Below, piece by piece: positions 49,361 through 57,697 of a stretch of DNA of 64,000 nucleotides. The DNA is from Hymenobacter sp. YIM 151500-1 (GTDB taxonomy: Bacteria > Bacteroidota > Bacteroidia > Cytophagales > Hymenobacteraceae). Each line of letters begins with the position of its first letter. Positions within the stretch are counted from its first letter, which is position 1. The translations under genes and the position numbers were made by a program. Location: NCBI RefSeq assembly GCF_025979885.1, contig NZ_CP110139.1:1302001-1366000 (forward strand). The letters run 5' to 3'. The notes beneath the pieces are model-generated. The model worked only from the letters and a program-made list of their open reading frames with translations, was not told the origin of the DNA and searched no databases.

Positions 49361-52072
49361 TTACAGCGCCGCCAGGCTCTGCTCCAGGGCCACAATCTTG
49401 GCCTCGGCGTCGGCCAGCTTCTGCCGCTCCCGCTCCACCAGGTCGGCTTTGGCGTTCTGCACGAACTTCTCGTTGCTCAGCTTTTTCAGCACCGACTCCC
49501 GGAAGCCTTGGGTGTACTCCAGCTCCTTGGTGAGGCGCTCCTTCTCGGCGCCCACGTCAATCTGGCCTTCCAGGGGTATTGAAAATTCAGCTCCCGCAGC
49601 AACAAAACCAATAGCCGCCGTGTGGTTGGTAGTGTACTGAATGCTGTTTAAAGACGCCAGTTTCATGATTATGTGGCCATAATCACTCATCAGATTGTCG
49701 TAATCTGCTTTAGCAACTAGCGTCAGGGGCTTGTTAGGGCCCAGGCCTTTCTGGTTGCGGATGTTGCGCACGCCGGCCACGATGTCCAGGGCCTTGTCCA
49801 TGCGGGAGAGCAGCAGGGCGCCGCCGGGCACGGGCTGGACCTTGGGCCAGGCGGCTACGCACACGTACTCCTTGGGGCCGCGCTCGGCCAGCTCGTGCCA
49901 GATTTCTTCGGTGATGAAGGGCATGAACGGGTGCAGCAGCTTGAGCAGCGTTTCGAGGAAGCCGGTGGTGTGGCGCAGGGTTTCGGCGTCGATGGGAGCC
50001 TGGTAGGCGGGCTTCACCATTTCCAGGTACACCGAGCAGAAGTCGTCCCACACCAGCTTGTACACCGTCATCAGCGCGTCGCTCATCCGGAACTTGTCGA
50101 AGTGCTCGTCCAGCTCCGTGAGCGTGGAGTGCAGCTTGGCCGCAAACCACTCCACGGCCCGGTCGTTGGCGAAAGGCAAGGCGGCATCCACCTCCCAGCC
50201 TTTGATGAGGCGGAAGGCATTCCAAAGCTTGTTGGTGAAGTTGCGGCCCTGCTCCACCAGCTTGATGTCGAAGAGCAAGTCGTTGCCGGCCGGCGAGGAA
50301 AACAACATACCCGTGCGCACCCCATCGGCGCCGTACTGAGCCATGAGGTCGAGCGGGTCGGGCGAGTTGCCGAGGCTCTTGCTCATCTTGCGCCCCTGAG
50401 CGTCGCGCACGATGCCGGTGAGGTAAACATTGCGGAAGGGCACCTCACGGCGGTATTCCAGCCCGGCCATAACCATGCGGGCCACCCAGAAGAACAGGAT
50501 TTCCGGGGCCGTCACGAGGTCGTCGGTGGGGTAGAAATAGTTGACGTCGGCGTTATCGGGGTCCTTGAATCCGTCGAACACCGAAATCGGCCACAGCCAC
50601 GACGAGAACCACGTATCCAGCACGTCTTCGTCCTGTCGTAAGTCCTGCAAAGTCAGCTCGTTGTTACTAGTCTGTTCACGAGCTTGTTGAAGCGCCGCCT
50701 CGGCCGTTAGGGCTACCACAAAGGAGCCATCCGGGAGGTAGTAGGCCGGGATGCGCTGCCCCCACCACAGCTGCCGCGAGATGCACCAGTCGTGCACGTT
50801 TTCCATCCACACTCGGTACATATTCTTGAACTTGGGCGGGTGCAGCTTCACCTGGTCGCTCTCCACCACAGCCAAGGCGGGGCCGGCCAGGTGCTCCATT
50901 TTCAGAAACCACTGCATACTCAGGCGCGGCTCAATGACGGCCCCGGTGCGCTCCGAAGTTTGCAGCACGCTCTGGTACTCCTCCACCTTGGCCAGCAAAC
51001 CGGCTTCCTCCAGGTCCTTCACGATGTTGCGGCGGGCCGCAAACCGGTCCTGCCCCACGTAGAGCTGGGCTTTCTCGTTGAGCGTGCCGTCGTCGTTGAG
51101 GATGTCGATTACCGGCAGGTTGTGCTTGAGGCCCAGCTCGTAGTCGTTCAGGTCGTGGGCCGGCGTCACCTTCAGCGCCCCCGTGCCAAAGTCAATGGCC
51201 ACGTACTCATCGGCAATGATTGGAATTTCGCGCCCGAGTAGCGGAATACTTACTTTTTGCCCAATGAGGTGTTTGTACCGGTCATCGTTGGGGTTCACCG
51301 CCACCGCCACGTCCGCCATGATGGTTTCGGGCCGGGAGGTAGCCACGGTTAGGAAGTGAGAAGTGAGAGGTGAGAAGTGAGACTCTTGACTGGAATCGTC
51401 AGACAACCTTTCTCTTGTCTCACTTCTCACTTCTAACTTCTCACTTCTATCACCCACCACTTCATACTTCAGGTGGTACATCTTGGCCACGGTGTCCTTG
51501 GGCAGCACTTCCTCATCGGACAAGGCAGTGCCGCCCTGGGGGTCCCAGTTTACCATGCGGATGCCGCGGTAGATAAGCCCTTTCTGGTAGAGGTCGACGA
51601 ACACGCGCAGTACGGCCTCGGTCAGCTCGGGCTCCATGGTGAAGCGAGTCCGGTCCCAGTCGCAGGAGGCACCCAGCTTCTTGAGCTGCTCCAGGATGAT
51701 GCCGCCGTACTTTTCCTTCCACTCCCAAGCGTGCTCGAGGAACTGCTCACGGGTCAAATCTTTTTTCTCAATTCCCTTTTCCTTAAGCAGTTGCACCACT
51801 TTAGCTTCCGTAGCAATTGAAGCGTGGTCGGTGCCCGGCACCCAGCAGGCTTCCTTGCCCTGCATCCGGGCCCGGCGCACCAGCACGTCCTGAATCGTGT
51901 TGTTCAGCATGTGGCCCATGTGCAGCACGCCCGTCACGTTGGGCGGCGGAATCACCACGGAGTAGGGCTGCTTGCGGGGGTTTACTTTGGCTTTGAAAAA
52001 GCCCTGTTCCTGCCAGCGCTGGTACCATTTGGCTTCAACATCGGCGGGGGTATAGGTTTTGGCGATGGACAT
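49361..52072 (-). CDS. valS: Valyl-tRNA synthetase with an in-frame repeat insertion
   Basis: A 903-residue class I synthetase charging tRNA-Val. Signature PPPNVTGVLHMGHMLNN (HIGH, 43-57), editing-domain motif TSRPET (245-250), GRKMSKSLGNSPDP (KMSKS), the tRNA-binding helical domain, and a C-terminal coiled coil (ERLTKELEYTQGFRESVLKKL). Residues 208-240 (RSEKLEVRSETRERL...FSPLTSHF) are not part of the family: they are encoded by a 99-base inverted repeat of the GTGAGAAG kind, in frame (33 codons), just before the editing motif. The enzyme is otherwise complete, so the extra loop must be tolerated. A TACTTTTG box lies 33 bases upstream. Confidence 0.96.
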   Translation of the reverse strand: MSIAKTYTPADVEAKWYQRWQEQGFFKAKVNPRKQPYSVVIPPPNVTGVLHMGHMLNNTIQDVLVRRARMQGKEACWVPGTDHASIATEAKVVQLLKEKGIEKKDLTREQFLEHAWEWKEKYGGIILEQLKKLGASCDWDRTRFTMEPELTEAVLRVFVDLYQKGLIYRGIRMVNWDPQGGTALSDEEVLPKDTVAKMYHLKYEVVGDRSEKLEVRSETRERLSDDSSQESHFSPLTSHFLTVATSRPETIMADVAVAVNPNDDRYKHLIGQKVSIPLLGREIPIIADEYVAIDFGTGALKVTPAHDLNDYELGLKHNLPVIDILNDDGTLNEKAQLYVGQDRFAARRNIVKDLEEAGLLAKVEEYQSVLQTSERTGAVIEPRLSMQWFLKMEHLAGPALAVVESDQVKLHPPKFKNMYRVWMENVHDWCISRQLWWGQRIPAYYLPDGSFVVALTAEAALQQAREQTSNNELTLQDLRQDEDVLDTWFSSWLWPISVFDGFKDPDNADVNYFYPTDDLVTAPEILFFWVARMVMAGLEYRREVPFRNVYLTGIVRDAQGRKMSKSLGNSPDPLDLMAQYGADGVRTGMLFSSPAGNDLLFDIKLVEQGRNFTNKLWNAFRLIKGWEVDAALPFANDRAVEWFAAKLHSTLTELDEHFDKFRMSDALMTVYKLVWDDFCSVYLEMVKPAYQAPIDAETLRHTTGFLETLLKLLHPFMPFITEEIWHELAERGPKEYVCVAAWPKVQPVPGGALLLSRMDKALDIVAGVRNIRNQKGLGPNKPLTLVAKADYDNLMSDYGHIIMKLASLNSIQYTTNHTAAIGFVAAGAEFSIPLEGQIDVGAEKERLTKELEYTQGFRESVLKKLSNEKFVQNAKADLVERERQKLADAEAKIVALEQSLAAL
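51353..51451. repeat. GTGAGAAG-family inverted repeat inside valS
   Basis: Arms: GGAAGTGAGAAGTGAGAG.. at the left (51353-51382) and the inverse GTCTCACTTCTCACTTC.. at the right (51418-51449). Exactly 99 bases, so the reading frame is kept. Words match the intergenic repeats at 38233, 40660, 56886 and 61446. Confidence 0.9.
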
Positions 52073-52104
52073 CGTCGGAGGGAAAGATCAGGTCAGAGGA
52101 GAGG

Positions 52105-52112
52105 CAAAAGTA
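52105..52112 (-). promoter_or_regulatory. TACTTTTG -7 box of valS
   Basis: CAAAAGTA on the plus strand, i.e. TACTTTTG on the minus strand, 33 bases before ATG 52072. Confidence 0.5.
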
Positions 52113-52117
52113 CCACT

Positions 52118-52298
52118 GATTCGGGCGGATTTTTCGGATCGGTCGGATTTTGTGGCTGGGCTGGAGCAGTATGGCGGGCCAAACTCCCTGGCCACATTTC
52201 ACAAAAAAGCCTCACCCGGAGGTGAGGCTTTCACGTGCCAACGGCTCGATAAGGTGCCGCCCACAAAATCCGACCAATCAGAAAAATCCGCCCGAATC
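52118..52298. repeat. Inverted repeat of GGCGGATTTTTCGG words around a terminator
   Basis: Left 52118-52155 (GATTCGGGCGGATTTTTCGG...) and right 52261-52298 (CCACAAAATCCGACC... ATCCGCCCGAATC) pair over about 38 bases with a few mismatches. A terminator lies inside. The right arm ends six bases before the ferredoxin stop codon. Confidence 0.88.
52203..52231 (-). terminator. Rho-independent terminator of the ferredoxin gene
   Basis: On the minus strand, AAGCCTCACC paired with GGTGAGGCTT and followed by a T-run of six, 75 bases after the ferredoxin stop. Confidence 0.82.
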
Positions 52299-52304
52299 CG
52301 TGGT

Positions 52305-52655
52305 TTAGGCCTCCTGGTGCAGCCACTGCTTTTTGCTCAGCAGCTTCTCCTGCGACTCGCGGTAGTCGGGGTCATCTACGCAGCAGTCGACGGGGCACAC
52401 GGCGGCGCACTGGGGTTCTTCGTGGAAGCCCACGCACTCGGTGCACTTATCGGATACGATGTAGTAGTACTCGTCAGAAATCGGGGTTTGGGGGGAAGTG
52501 CCGGACACCACCTGGCCGCCGTCCACTTCTACTTGCGTCAGCCGGGTGCCGTCGGCCCAGCGCCACTGCGCGCCGCCTTCGTAGATGGCGGTGTTGGGGC
52601 ATTCTGGTTCGCAGGCACCACAGTTGATGCACTCGTCGGTTATCATGATGGCCAT
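52305..52655 (-). CDS. 2[4Fe-4S] ferredoxin
   Basis: A 116-residue ferredoxin. First cluster motif: Cys9, Cys12, Cys15 and Cys19 in [15 protein letters not shown]. Second: [24 protein letters not shown], with the longer spacing seen in YfhL/chromatium-type ferredoxins. An insert of about 40 residues between the motifs ([17 protein letters not shown]...) is common in Bacteroidota homologues. It carries electrons in the cytoplasm; partners unknown. It is divergent from the acyl-CoA reductase gene, a pairing I recall from other Bacteroidota. ATG at 52655 begins right at the conserved MAIMITDEC. Confidence 0.92.
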   Translation of the reverse strand: MAIMITDECINCGACEPECPNTAIYEGGAQWRWADGTRLTQVEVDGGQVVSGTSPQTPISDEYYYIVSDKCTECVGFHEEPQCAAVCPVDCCVDDPDYRESQEKLLSKKQWLHQEA

Positions 52656-52768
52656 AGCCTTCAGTTGTCTTAGGTAAGTAGAAAAAATAGGATGCTGCCT
52701 TCTGTACGCAGCGGCCGGCAAGCAGGATGCCGGTGGGCAAAATTAGAAATTAGCCGTACACTCTTCCG

Positions 52769-52776
52769 TAATTTTG
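52769..52776 (+). promoter_or_regulatory. TAATTTTG -7 box before the acyl-CoA reductase gene
   Basis: Exact TAnnTTTG match, 29 bases before ATG 52806. Confidence 0.5.
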
Positions 52777-52805
52777 CCTTCTGCCTTTTGTTTTTCCTTG
52801 AATAT

Positions 52806-53819
52806 ATGACGCACTCCGACCGTCTGGCGGCCTTCGTGGCCCTGGGCCAGCGCCTGAGCCAGCTCCCCGACGACGAACTCACCACTCTGGCGGCGCGGGC
52901 CCGCAACCAGAACCCCTGGTTTGACCGGCCCAACGTAACGGCCGCCATTCAAGGTGTGGCGGCTATGCTGGCCGAGGAACCCTTGCGGCGCTGGGCTGCC
53001 CACTACCCCGCCGAGCCCGAAACGCCCCGGCAGGTAGGCGTGGTCATGGCCGGCAACATTCCGCTGGTGGGCTTCCACGACTTGCTGTGCGTGCTGCTCT
53101 CGGGCCACCACCTGCTGGCCAAGCTCAGCCAGGACGACACCCTGCTTATGCGCTGGGTGGCCGATGAGTTGCTGGGCCTGGAGCCCCGGTTTGCCGAACG
53201 CCTGCAGTTTGTGGAGCGCCTCAACGCCGCCGATGCCTTTATTGCCACCGGCTCCGACAACACAGCCCGCTACTTCGAGTACTACTTCGGCAAGAAGCCC
53301 CACATCATCCGCCGCAACCGCACCAGCCTGGCCGTGCTAACCGGCCAGGAAACCAACCACGACCTGGGCCTGCTGGGCGAAGACATCTTTCGCTACTACG
53401 GCCTGGGCTGCCGCAATGTGAGCAAGCTCTACGTGCCTCAGGGCTACGACTTCACGCCCTTGCTCGACTCCTTGCAGCCCTGGCACCACGTGCTGAACCA
53501 CAACCGCTACCAGAACAACTACGACTACAACAAGAGCCTGCTGCTGGTCAACCGCGTGCCCCACCTCGACTCAGGCTTCCTGCTGCTCACGGAAAGCCCC
53601 CGGCTGGTGTCGGCTATTTCGGTGGTGCATTACGGCACCTACGCCCACGAGGTAGACCTGGCCGACCAGCTCACCGACGTGGCCGCCCAAACGCAGTGCC
53701 TGGTGTCGGCGGGCGGCCTGTACCCCGGCAGCTTCCCGCTGGGGCGGGCCCAAAGCCCCGGTGTGGCCGACTACGCCGACGGTGTGGACACTATGCTGTT
53801 TCTGGCGGAGCTGCCGTAG
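52806..53819 (+). CDS. LuxC-like acyl-CoA/acyl-protein reductase
   Basis: A 337-residue protein with an aldehyde-dehydrogenase-like fold of the LuxC acyl-CoA reductase family. Marks: VGVVMAGNIPLVGFHDLLCVLLSGHHLLAKLSQDD (the nucleotide-binding half) and FIATGSDNTARYFEYYFGKKPHIIRRNRTSLAVL, GLLGEDIFRYYGLGCRNVSKLYVPQGYDF with a Cys at the expected catalytic place. It may reduce acyl thioesters to aldehydes with NADPH; the physiological substrate in Bacteroidota is unknown and no lux genes are near. ATG at 52806 is in the promoter-proximal position and begins the conserved sequence. Confidence 0.85.
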   Translation: MTHSDRLAAFVALGQRLSQLPDDELTTLAARARNQNPWFDRPNVTAAIQGVAAMLAEEPLRRWAAHYPAEPETPRQVGVVMAGNIPLVGFHDLLCVLLSGHHLLAKLSQDDTLLMRWVADELLGLEPRFAERLQFVERLNAADAFIATGSDNTARYFEYYFGKKPHIIRRNRTSLAVLTGQETNHDLGLLGEDIFRYYGLGCRNVSKLYVPQGYDFTPLLDSLQPWHHVLNHNRYQNNYDYNKSLLLVNRVPHLDSGFLLLTESPRLVSAISVVHYGTYAHEVDLADQLTDVAAQTQCLVSAGGLYPGSFPLGRAQSPGVADYADGVDTMLFLAELP

Positions 53820-53933
53820 CGGCGTCTCGGTGAACCGGTGGTTTTACTCGACCAAAGGGGTTGCATTTTTTAGCAGAGAATTGAACATTGTGAAGAATTC
53901 TTCTCTCCACGTTTTCACCTCTTCTCACCCACC

Positions 53934-54242
53934 ATGCTACCGCTACCGTCAACAGCCGAAGCTTTTGAAACTGTCGCCAAAGAAGACCTGCTAGCCCTGC
54001 GTTTTGCCGCCGCCGACGTGCTTGCCACAACTGCTGAGCGGCAGCGCCGCCGCTGGGAAGCAGAACGGGCCACTACTCTCGGCAACGCCTACCACGGCAA
54101 GGTCGATATCTACTTTCAGGTTGACGGTGGAGCCACCAAGCGCGTGCAAACCACCGTGTGGGCCAGTGATGCCGACTATCTGACGCTTAAATCGGGAGCT
54201 GCGCTACCCCTGCGCTGCGTGCTCGGCATTGACTTTTACTAA
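53934..54242 (+). CDS. Small unknown protein, tandem paralog 1
   Basis: A 102-residue cytoplasmic protein nearly identical in its core to the next gene: RRRWEAERATTLGNAYHGKVDIYFQVDGGATKRVQTTVWA..YLTLKSGAALPL...DFY. No family recognised. The N-terminal 40 residues differ between copies; the C-terminal 60 are conserved and beta-rich. A lone short gene followed by its own terminator. Confidence 0.7.
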   Translation: MLPLPSTAEAFETVAKEDLLALRFAAADVLATTAERQRRRWEAERATTLGNAYHGKVDIYFQVDGGATKRVQTTVWASDADYLTLKSGAALPLRCVLGIDFY

Positions 54243-54282
54243 GACGATGTTTTCTCGTAACATCTGTACCCCCTGAGCCTGC

Positions 54283-54333
54283 CCCCCCGCCCGGTTGAGC
54301 TGTTGAAGCAGCTTGGCCGGGCGGGCATTTTTA
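54283..54333 (+). terminator. Rho-independent terminator after paralog 1
   Basis: Long GC-rich stem (CCCGCCCGG...GAGCTG with inverse) followed by TTTTT, 41 bases past the stop codon. Confidence 0.85.
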
Positions 54334-54431
54334 TACCGAGGTAAACAACCGATAATTTTTTGGGGGCTTCTCAACACTTTTTCAGGGACTCACTAGTTAA
54401 ACACTATACGTCCACCTTAGCCCTACTTGCC

Positions 54432-54743
54432 ATGCTCACCGAGTTGCACCTCCCGGATTCCGCCGTTGAGTTGGTGGAGAAGGAACTGATTCCGCAGCTG
54501 CGCTTCGCCCCCGACGACGTACTGACCGACCCCGAAGCCATTAAGCGCCGCCGCTGGGAGGCCGAGCGGGCTACCACCCTCGGCAACGCCTACCACGGCA
54601 AGCTGGACATTTACTTCCAAACCGCCGACGGCAGCATTAAGCGGGTGTATACCACGGTGTGGGCCGCGCACGAGGAATACCTGACGCTGAAGTCCGGCAT
54701 TGCCCTGCCCCTCAAGGCAGTGCTCAGCTTCGACTTCTATTAA
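54432..54743 (+). CDS. Small unknown protein, tandem paralog 2
   Basis: A 103-residue paralog of the gene before it. Shared: RRRWEAERATTLGNAYHGK, the beta-rich DIYFQ...KRVxTTVWA, YLTLKSGxALPL and terminal DFY. The start ATG 54432 is used because the preceding residues from 54360 look like non-coding leader. Direct tandem duplication with divergence of the N-terminus, and a separate terminator between the copies, suggest independent regulation. Function unknown. Confidence 0.7.
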   Translation: MLTELHLPDSAVELVEKELIPQLRFAPDDVLTDPEAIKRRRWEAERATTLGNAYHGKLDIYFQTADGSIKRVYTTVWAAHEEYLTLKSGIALPLKAVLSFDFY

Positions 54744-54744
54744 T

Positions 54745-54910
54745 CACAGATTGTGCAGATTAAGTGGATTTCGCGGACTAGTATGCCAGATTAGTCCGCC
54801 AAAGCAAAGGGCCACCCCAATGTGGGGTGGCCCTTTGCTTTAACAGACGTACACTTGTGCGGGAACCACCTACGGAATCTGGGTAATCCTTGTAATCTGC
54901 ACAATCTGTG
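54745..54910. repeat. 18-bp perfect inverted repeat around a terminator
   Basis: CACAGATTGTGCAGATTA (54745-54762) and its exact inverse (54893-54910). Further AGATTAGTCCGC / GGAATCTGGGTAATCC words between. The left arm starts at the stop codon of paralog 2, and the right arm ends two bases before the phosphorylase stop codon. Confidence 0.85.
54801..54841. terminator. Bidirectional terminator
   Basis: 18-bp stem AAAGCAAAGGGCCACCCC / inverse with a four-base loop and A/T flanks, between convergent genes. Confidence 0.88.
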
Positions 54911-54912
54911 GT

Positions 54913-55785
54913 TTACAGCCGCTCCAGGGTCTTCTGAATCAGGCTGCTCATAATTTCATCGGCGTTGTTGGCAAACTCGCCGGTGGCGCGGTTGGCTACA
55001 ATGGCATTCAGCGACACGACCTCGTGGCCCAGCATGCGGCCCAGGGCGTAGTAGCCGGCAGTTTCCATCTCAAAGTTGGTGAGGCGGAACTCGCCTTCGG
55101 CGCTGTGGTGGCGGAACTGCTGGAGTTGAGTCATCATGTGGGGCAGGCGCAGGTCGAGGCGGAGCACCCGGCCCTGGGGACCGTAGAAGCCGGGGCAGGT
55201 GAGCGTGTTGCCCGGCACCATATCGAAGCCCAGCTGCTCGCGCAGCAGGTCGGAGCCGCGCACGCAGTACGGGCGGTAGTCGAGCTGCAAGCTTTGCTGG
55301 ATGCCGCGCGTCACGTCCACTTCCAGACCGGTTTCGACCAGCGGGTAGAACTGCATCAGCGAGTCCATACCCACGCCGTGCTCCGTGACGAGGTGGCTGC
55401 CCACCGGAATGTCGGGCTGCAAAGCGCCGCTGGTGCCCACCCGCACGATGCGCAGGTTGATGCGCTCCTCCAGCGGCCGGGCCTCGCGGGTCACAAAGTC
55501 CACGTTCACCAGCGCGTCCAGCTCATTGAGCACGATGTCCACGTTGTCGGTGCCGATGCCGGTGCTGATGACGGTCAGGCGCTTGCCCCGGTAGTAACCC
55601 ACGTGGGTCACAAACTCGCGCTTGTGGAGCTGGGTTTCGATGGAGTCGAAATGCTGGCTGACCAAGGCCACCCGCTCCGGGTCGCCCACCGTGATAATGG
55701 TTTCGGAAATGTGGTCGGGCAGCAGGTTGAGGTGGTACACGCTGCCGTCCGGGTTCAAAATCAGCTCAGAGTGGGCAATGGACAT
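54913..55785 (-). CDS. Nucleoside phosphorylase (uridine phosphorylase-like)
   Basis: A 290-residue cytoplasmic enzyme of the PNP/UDP family cleaving nucleosides with phosphate. Marks: ETIITVGDPERVALVSQHFD (phosphate loop), VISTGIGTDNVDIVLNELDAL, IVRVGTSGALQPDIPVGSHLV, and FRLTNFEMETAGYYALGRMLGHE (substrate-binding Glu-Met-Glu). The wording is nearest to uridine phosphorylases of Bacteroidota; purine specificity is less likely. Starts at ATG 55785, preceded by a repeat. Confidence 0.92.
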   Translation of the reverse strand: MSIAHSELILNPDGSVYHLNLLPDHISETIITVGDPERVALVSQHFDSIETQLHKREFVTHVGYYRGKRLTVISTGIGTDNVDIVLNELDALVNVDFVTREARPLEERINLRIVRVGTSGALQPDIPVGSHLVTEHGVGMDSLMQFYPLVETGLEVDVTRGIQQSLQLDYRPYCVRGSDLLREQLGFDMVPGNTLTCPGFYGPQGRVLRLDLRLPHMMTQLQQFRHHSAEGEFRLTNFEMETAGYYALGRMLGHEVVSLNAIVANRATGEFANNADEIMSSLIQKTLERL

Positions 55786-55794
55786 AGGGGTCGA

Positions 55795-55926
55795 GTTAGA
55801 AAGTTGAGAAGTTTGGAAGTTGAGAAGTTGAAAGGGAGAAAGTTGAAAAGGACGGTCCCGGAGCTATTACTGTTCCAGAACCACCCTTTTCAACTTTCTA
55901 ACTTTCTACCTCTTTAACTTCTAAAC
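55795..55926. repeat. GAAGTTGAGAAG-family inverted repeat
   Basis: Left 55795-55851 (GTTAGAAAGTTGAGAAGTTT...) and right 55885-55926 (CCTTTTCAACTTTC...) pair; the innermost 14 bases are perfect. The right arm touches the TrhO stop codon at 55926. Same words as the outer arms at 1869-2152. Confidence 0.82.
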
Positions 55927-56879
55927 TACCGGGCTGGGGCCCGGTACGACAGCAGGCCCTGCTCGGGGTTGTAGTGGTTGCTGTTTTTGGGGTAGGTGCC
56001 GGTGCCGTCGTAGGGGCGCTTATCAGGGTGCTGCTGGCAGGTGGTGGAGCAGGCCCCGTCCAGCTGCTGGCCGCAGGCTTCGCACAGGGGTACGTGGGCG
56101 TTGCAGTGCGGGTTGGCGCAGTTTACCATCCGGCTACTGGGCGTGTGGCAGTGGTGGCAGTAGCTGATGACGGTGGGGTTAACGCGGTTCACGTCCACGG
56201 CCACGCGCCCGTCGAACACGTAGCATTTGCCCTCAAAGTCCTCACCGCCCGCTTCCAGCCCGTACTTAATGATGCCGCCGTGCAGCTGGTACACATCCTC
56301 AAAACCTTGTTCTAACAGGAAGGCCGAAGCCTTTTCGCACTTGATGCCGCCGGTACAGTAGGTCAGGATTTTCTTGCCGCGGTACTGCTCCAGCTCCTGC
56401 ACTTTGTCCGGAAACTCGCGAAAGTTCTCGATGTCCAGGGTTACGGCATTTTTGAAGCGGCCCAGGCGGTGCTCGTAGTCGGAGCGCACGTCGAGCACTA
56501 CCACATCGGGCTGATCTTTCAGCTGGCGAAACTCCTGGGGCGAGAGGTGGGTGCCGGTCCGCTCGTAGGGCTTCACGTGGGGCAGGCCCACGTGCACGAT
56601 TTCGGGCTTCACGCGCACGTGTAGTTTCTGGAAGGTATGGGCCGGGGCTTCTTCCACCTTGAATTCGAGAGCCACGAAGCGAGAATCAGCCTTCACCACA
56701 CGCATATACTCCTCACAATCGGCGCGGCGGCCCGACACGGTACCGTTCAGCCCCTCCCCCGCCACGATAATGCGGCCCAGCAGGTTCAGGCGCAGGCACA
56801 GCCGGTGGTGCTCCTCCCGAAACGCCTCTGGGTCAGCAATGGGCGTGTAGCAGTAATACAGCAGAACGAGGTAGTCCAT
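55926..56879 (-). CDS. trhO: tRNA uridine(34) hydroxylase TrhO
   Basis: A 317-residue member of the YceA/TrhO rhodanese family that oxygenates U34 of tRNAs to ho5U. The N-terminal ferredoxin-like part (MDYLVLLYYCYTPIADPEAFREEHHRLC, GRIIVAGEGLNGTVSG) is followed by the rhodanese domain (VVVLDVRSDYEHRLGRFKNAV) with catalytic Cys in ILTYCTGGIKCEKASAFLLEQGF, and a C-terminal Cys-rich tail (CHHCHTPSSRMVNCANPHCNAHVPLCEACG) that probably binds zinc. Length is standard. ATG 56879 abuts a repeat. Confidence 0.95.
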   Translation of the reverse strand: MDYLVLLYYCYTPIADPEAFREEHHRLCLRLNLLGRIIVAGEGLNGTVSGRRADCEEYMRVVKADSRFVALEFKVEEAPAHTFQKLHVRVKPEIVHVGLPHVKPYERTGTHLSPQEFRQLKDQPDVVVLDVRSDYEHRLGRFKNAVTLDIENFREFPDKVQELEQYRGKKILTYCTGGIKCEKASAFLLEQGFEDVYQLHGGIIKYGLEAGGEDFEGKCYVFDGRVAVDVNRVNPTVISYCHHCHTPSSRMVNCANPHCNAHVPLCEACGQQLDGACSTTCQQHPDKRPYDGTGTYPKNSNHYNPEQGLLSYRAPAR

Positions 56880-56885
56880 ATTGTA

Positions 56886-56981
56886 GAGGTGAGACAGTGA
56901 GAAGTGAGAGGTGAGACTTTCGTGCTGACGTTTGGCTACTAGAACAGAGTCTCACTTCTCACCTCTCACATTCTCATGTCT
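56886..56981. repeat. GTGAGAAG-family inverted repeat
   Basis: Left 56886-56918 (GAGGTGAGACAGTGAGAAGT...) and right 56948-56981 (AGTCTCACTTCTCACCTC...). It starts seven bases before trhO (56879) and ends five bases before the stop of the acetyltransferase gene. Confidence 0.82.
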
Positions 56982-56986
56982 AAAAA

Positions 56987-57619
56987 TTAAACTTTCTGAG
57001 CGGGGTTGCCGAACACGGTTTGGCCGGCGGGCACGTCGGCTACCACTACGGAGCCGGCTCCGACGCGGGCTTTGGCGCCGATTTTAACGCCGGCCACCAC
57101 CACGGCCCCGGCGCCAATGAAGGCCAGCTCGCCTACTTGCACTTCGGCGTTGAGGATGGCCCCGGCGCCGAGCTGGGCGTAGTCGCCGACTTCGGCCTTC
57201 ACGTCCACTACCGAGTTGGCGCCCAAGATGCAGCCGTCGCCGAGCCGGGCGGTGCCGGCCACCACGGCGTTGGGCCCGATGAGGTTGCCGTGGCCCAGCC
57301 AGGCGTGCGCCGACACGCTGGCGCGGTGATGGATGGCATTGACCGGGGCCACCTCGTACTCGTCGCGGAGCATGCCAGTGAGGCTGCGGCGGCTGGCTGT
57401 GTCTTCGGTAGCTACGAATACCTCGCACTTCTTGCCCAGCAGCTTCAGCAGCTCTTTATCGTCGGTGTTGCCCATCACGGGCACGTCGTTCAGCTCGGTG
57501 TTTTGCAGCTGGGCGTTGTCGTCGAGCAGGCAGTACACCACCACGTCGTTGCTCTGAAAGGCGTCGAGGGCAGCCGTGCCCACGGCTTGGGCGCCGAGGA
57601 TGATTACAGGGTTTTCCAT
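56987..57619 (-). CDS. Sugar O/N-acetyltransferase, NeuD/PglD-like
   Basis: A 210-residue protein with an N-terminal Rossmann-like part (MENPVIILGAQAVGTAALDAF...YCLLDD) and C-terminal left-handed beta-helix hexapeptide repeats (LGHGNLIGPNAVVAGTARLGDGCILGANSVVD...) with His in VNAIHHRASVSAHAWLG. This is the layout of PglD and NeuD acetyltransferases that modify nucleotide sugars or sialic acids. The acceptor is unknown; it could serve cell-surface polysaccharide made near here. ATG at 57619 is used; upstream frame is repeat. Confidence 0.88.
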   Translation of the reverse strand: MENPVIILGAQAVGTAALDAFQSNDVVVYCLLDDNAQLQNTELNDVPVMGNTDDKELLKLLGKKCEVFVATEDTASRRSLTGMLRDEYEVAPVNAIHHRASVSAHAWLGHGNLIGPNAVVAGTARLGDGCILGANSVVDVKAEVGDYAQLGAGAILNAEVQVGELAFIGAGAVVVAGVKIGAKARVGAGSVVVADVPAGQTVFGNPAQKV

Positions 57620-57671
57620 GCTATGAAAAAACGGCCGCAGTACGGCCGGGATGGTTGTTTTTAGAAGACTG

Positions 57672-57679
57672 CAAAGATA
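57672..57679 (-). promoter_or_regulatory. TATCTTTG -7 box before the acetyltransferase gene
   Basis: CAAAGATA on the plus strand, i.e. TATCTTTG on the minus strand, 53 bases before ATG 57619. Confidence 0.5.
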
Positions 57680-57697
57680 AGGGTTCTGGTTTGGGAA

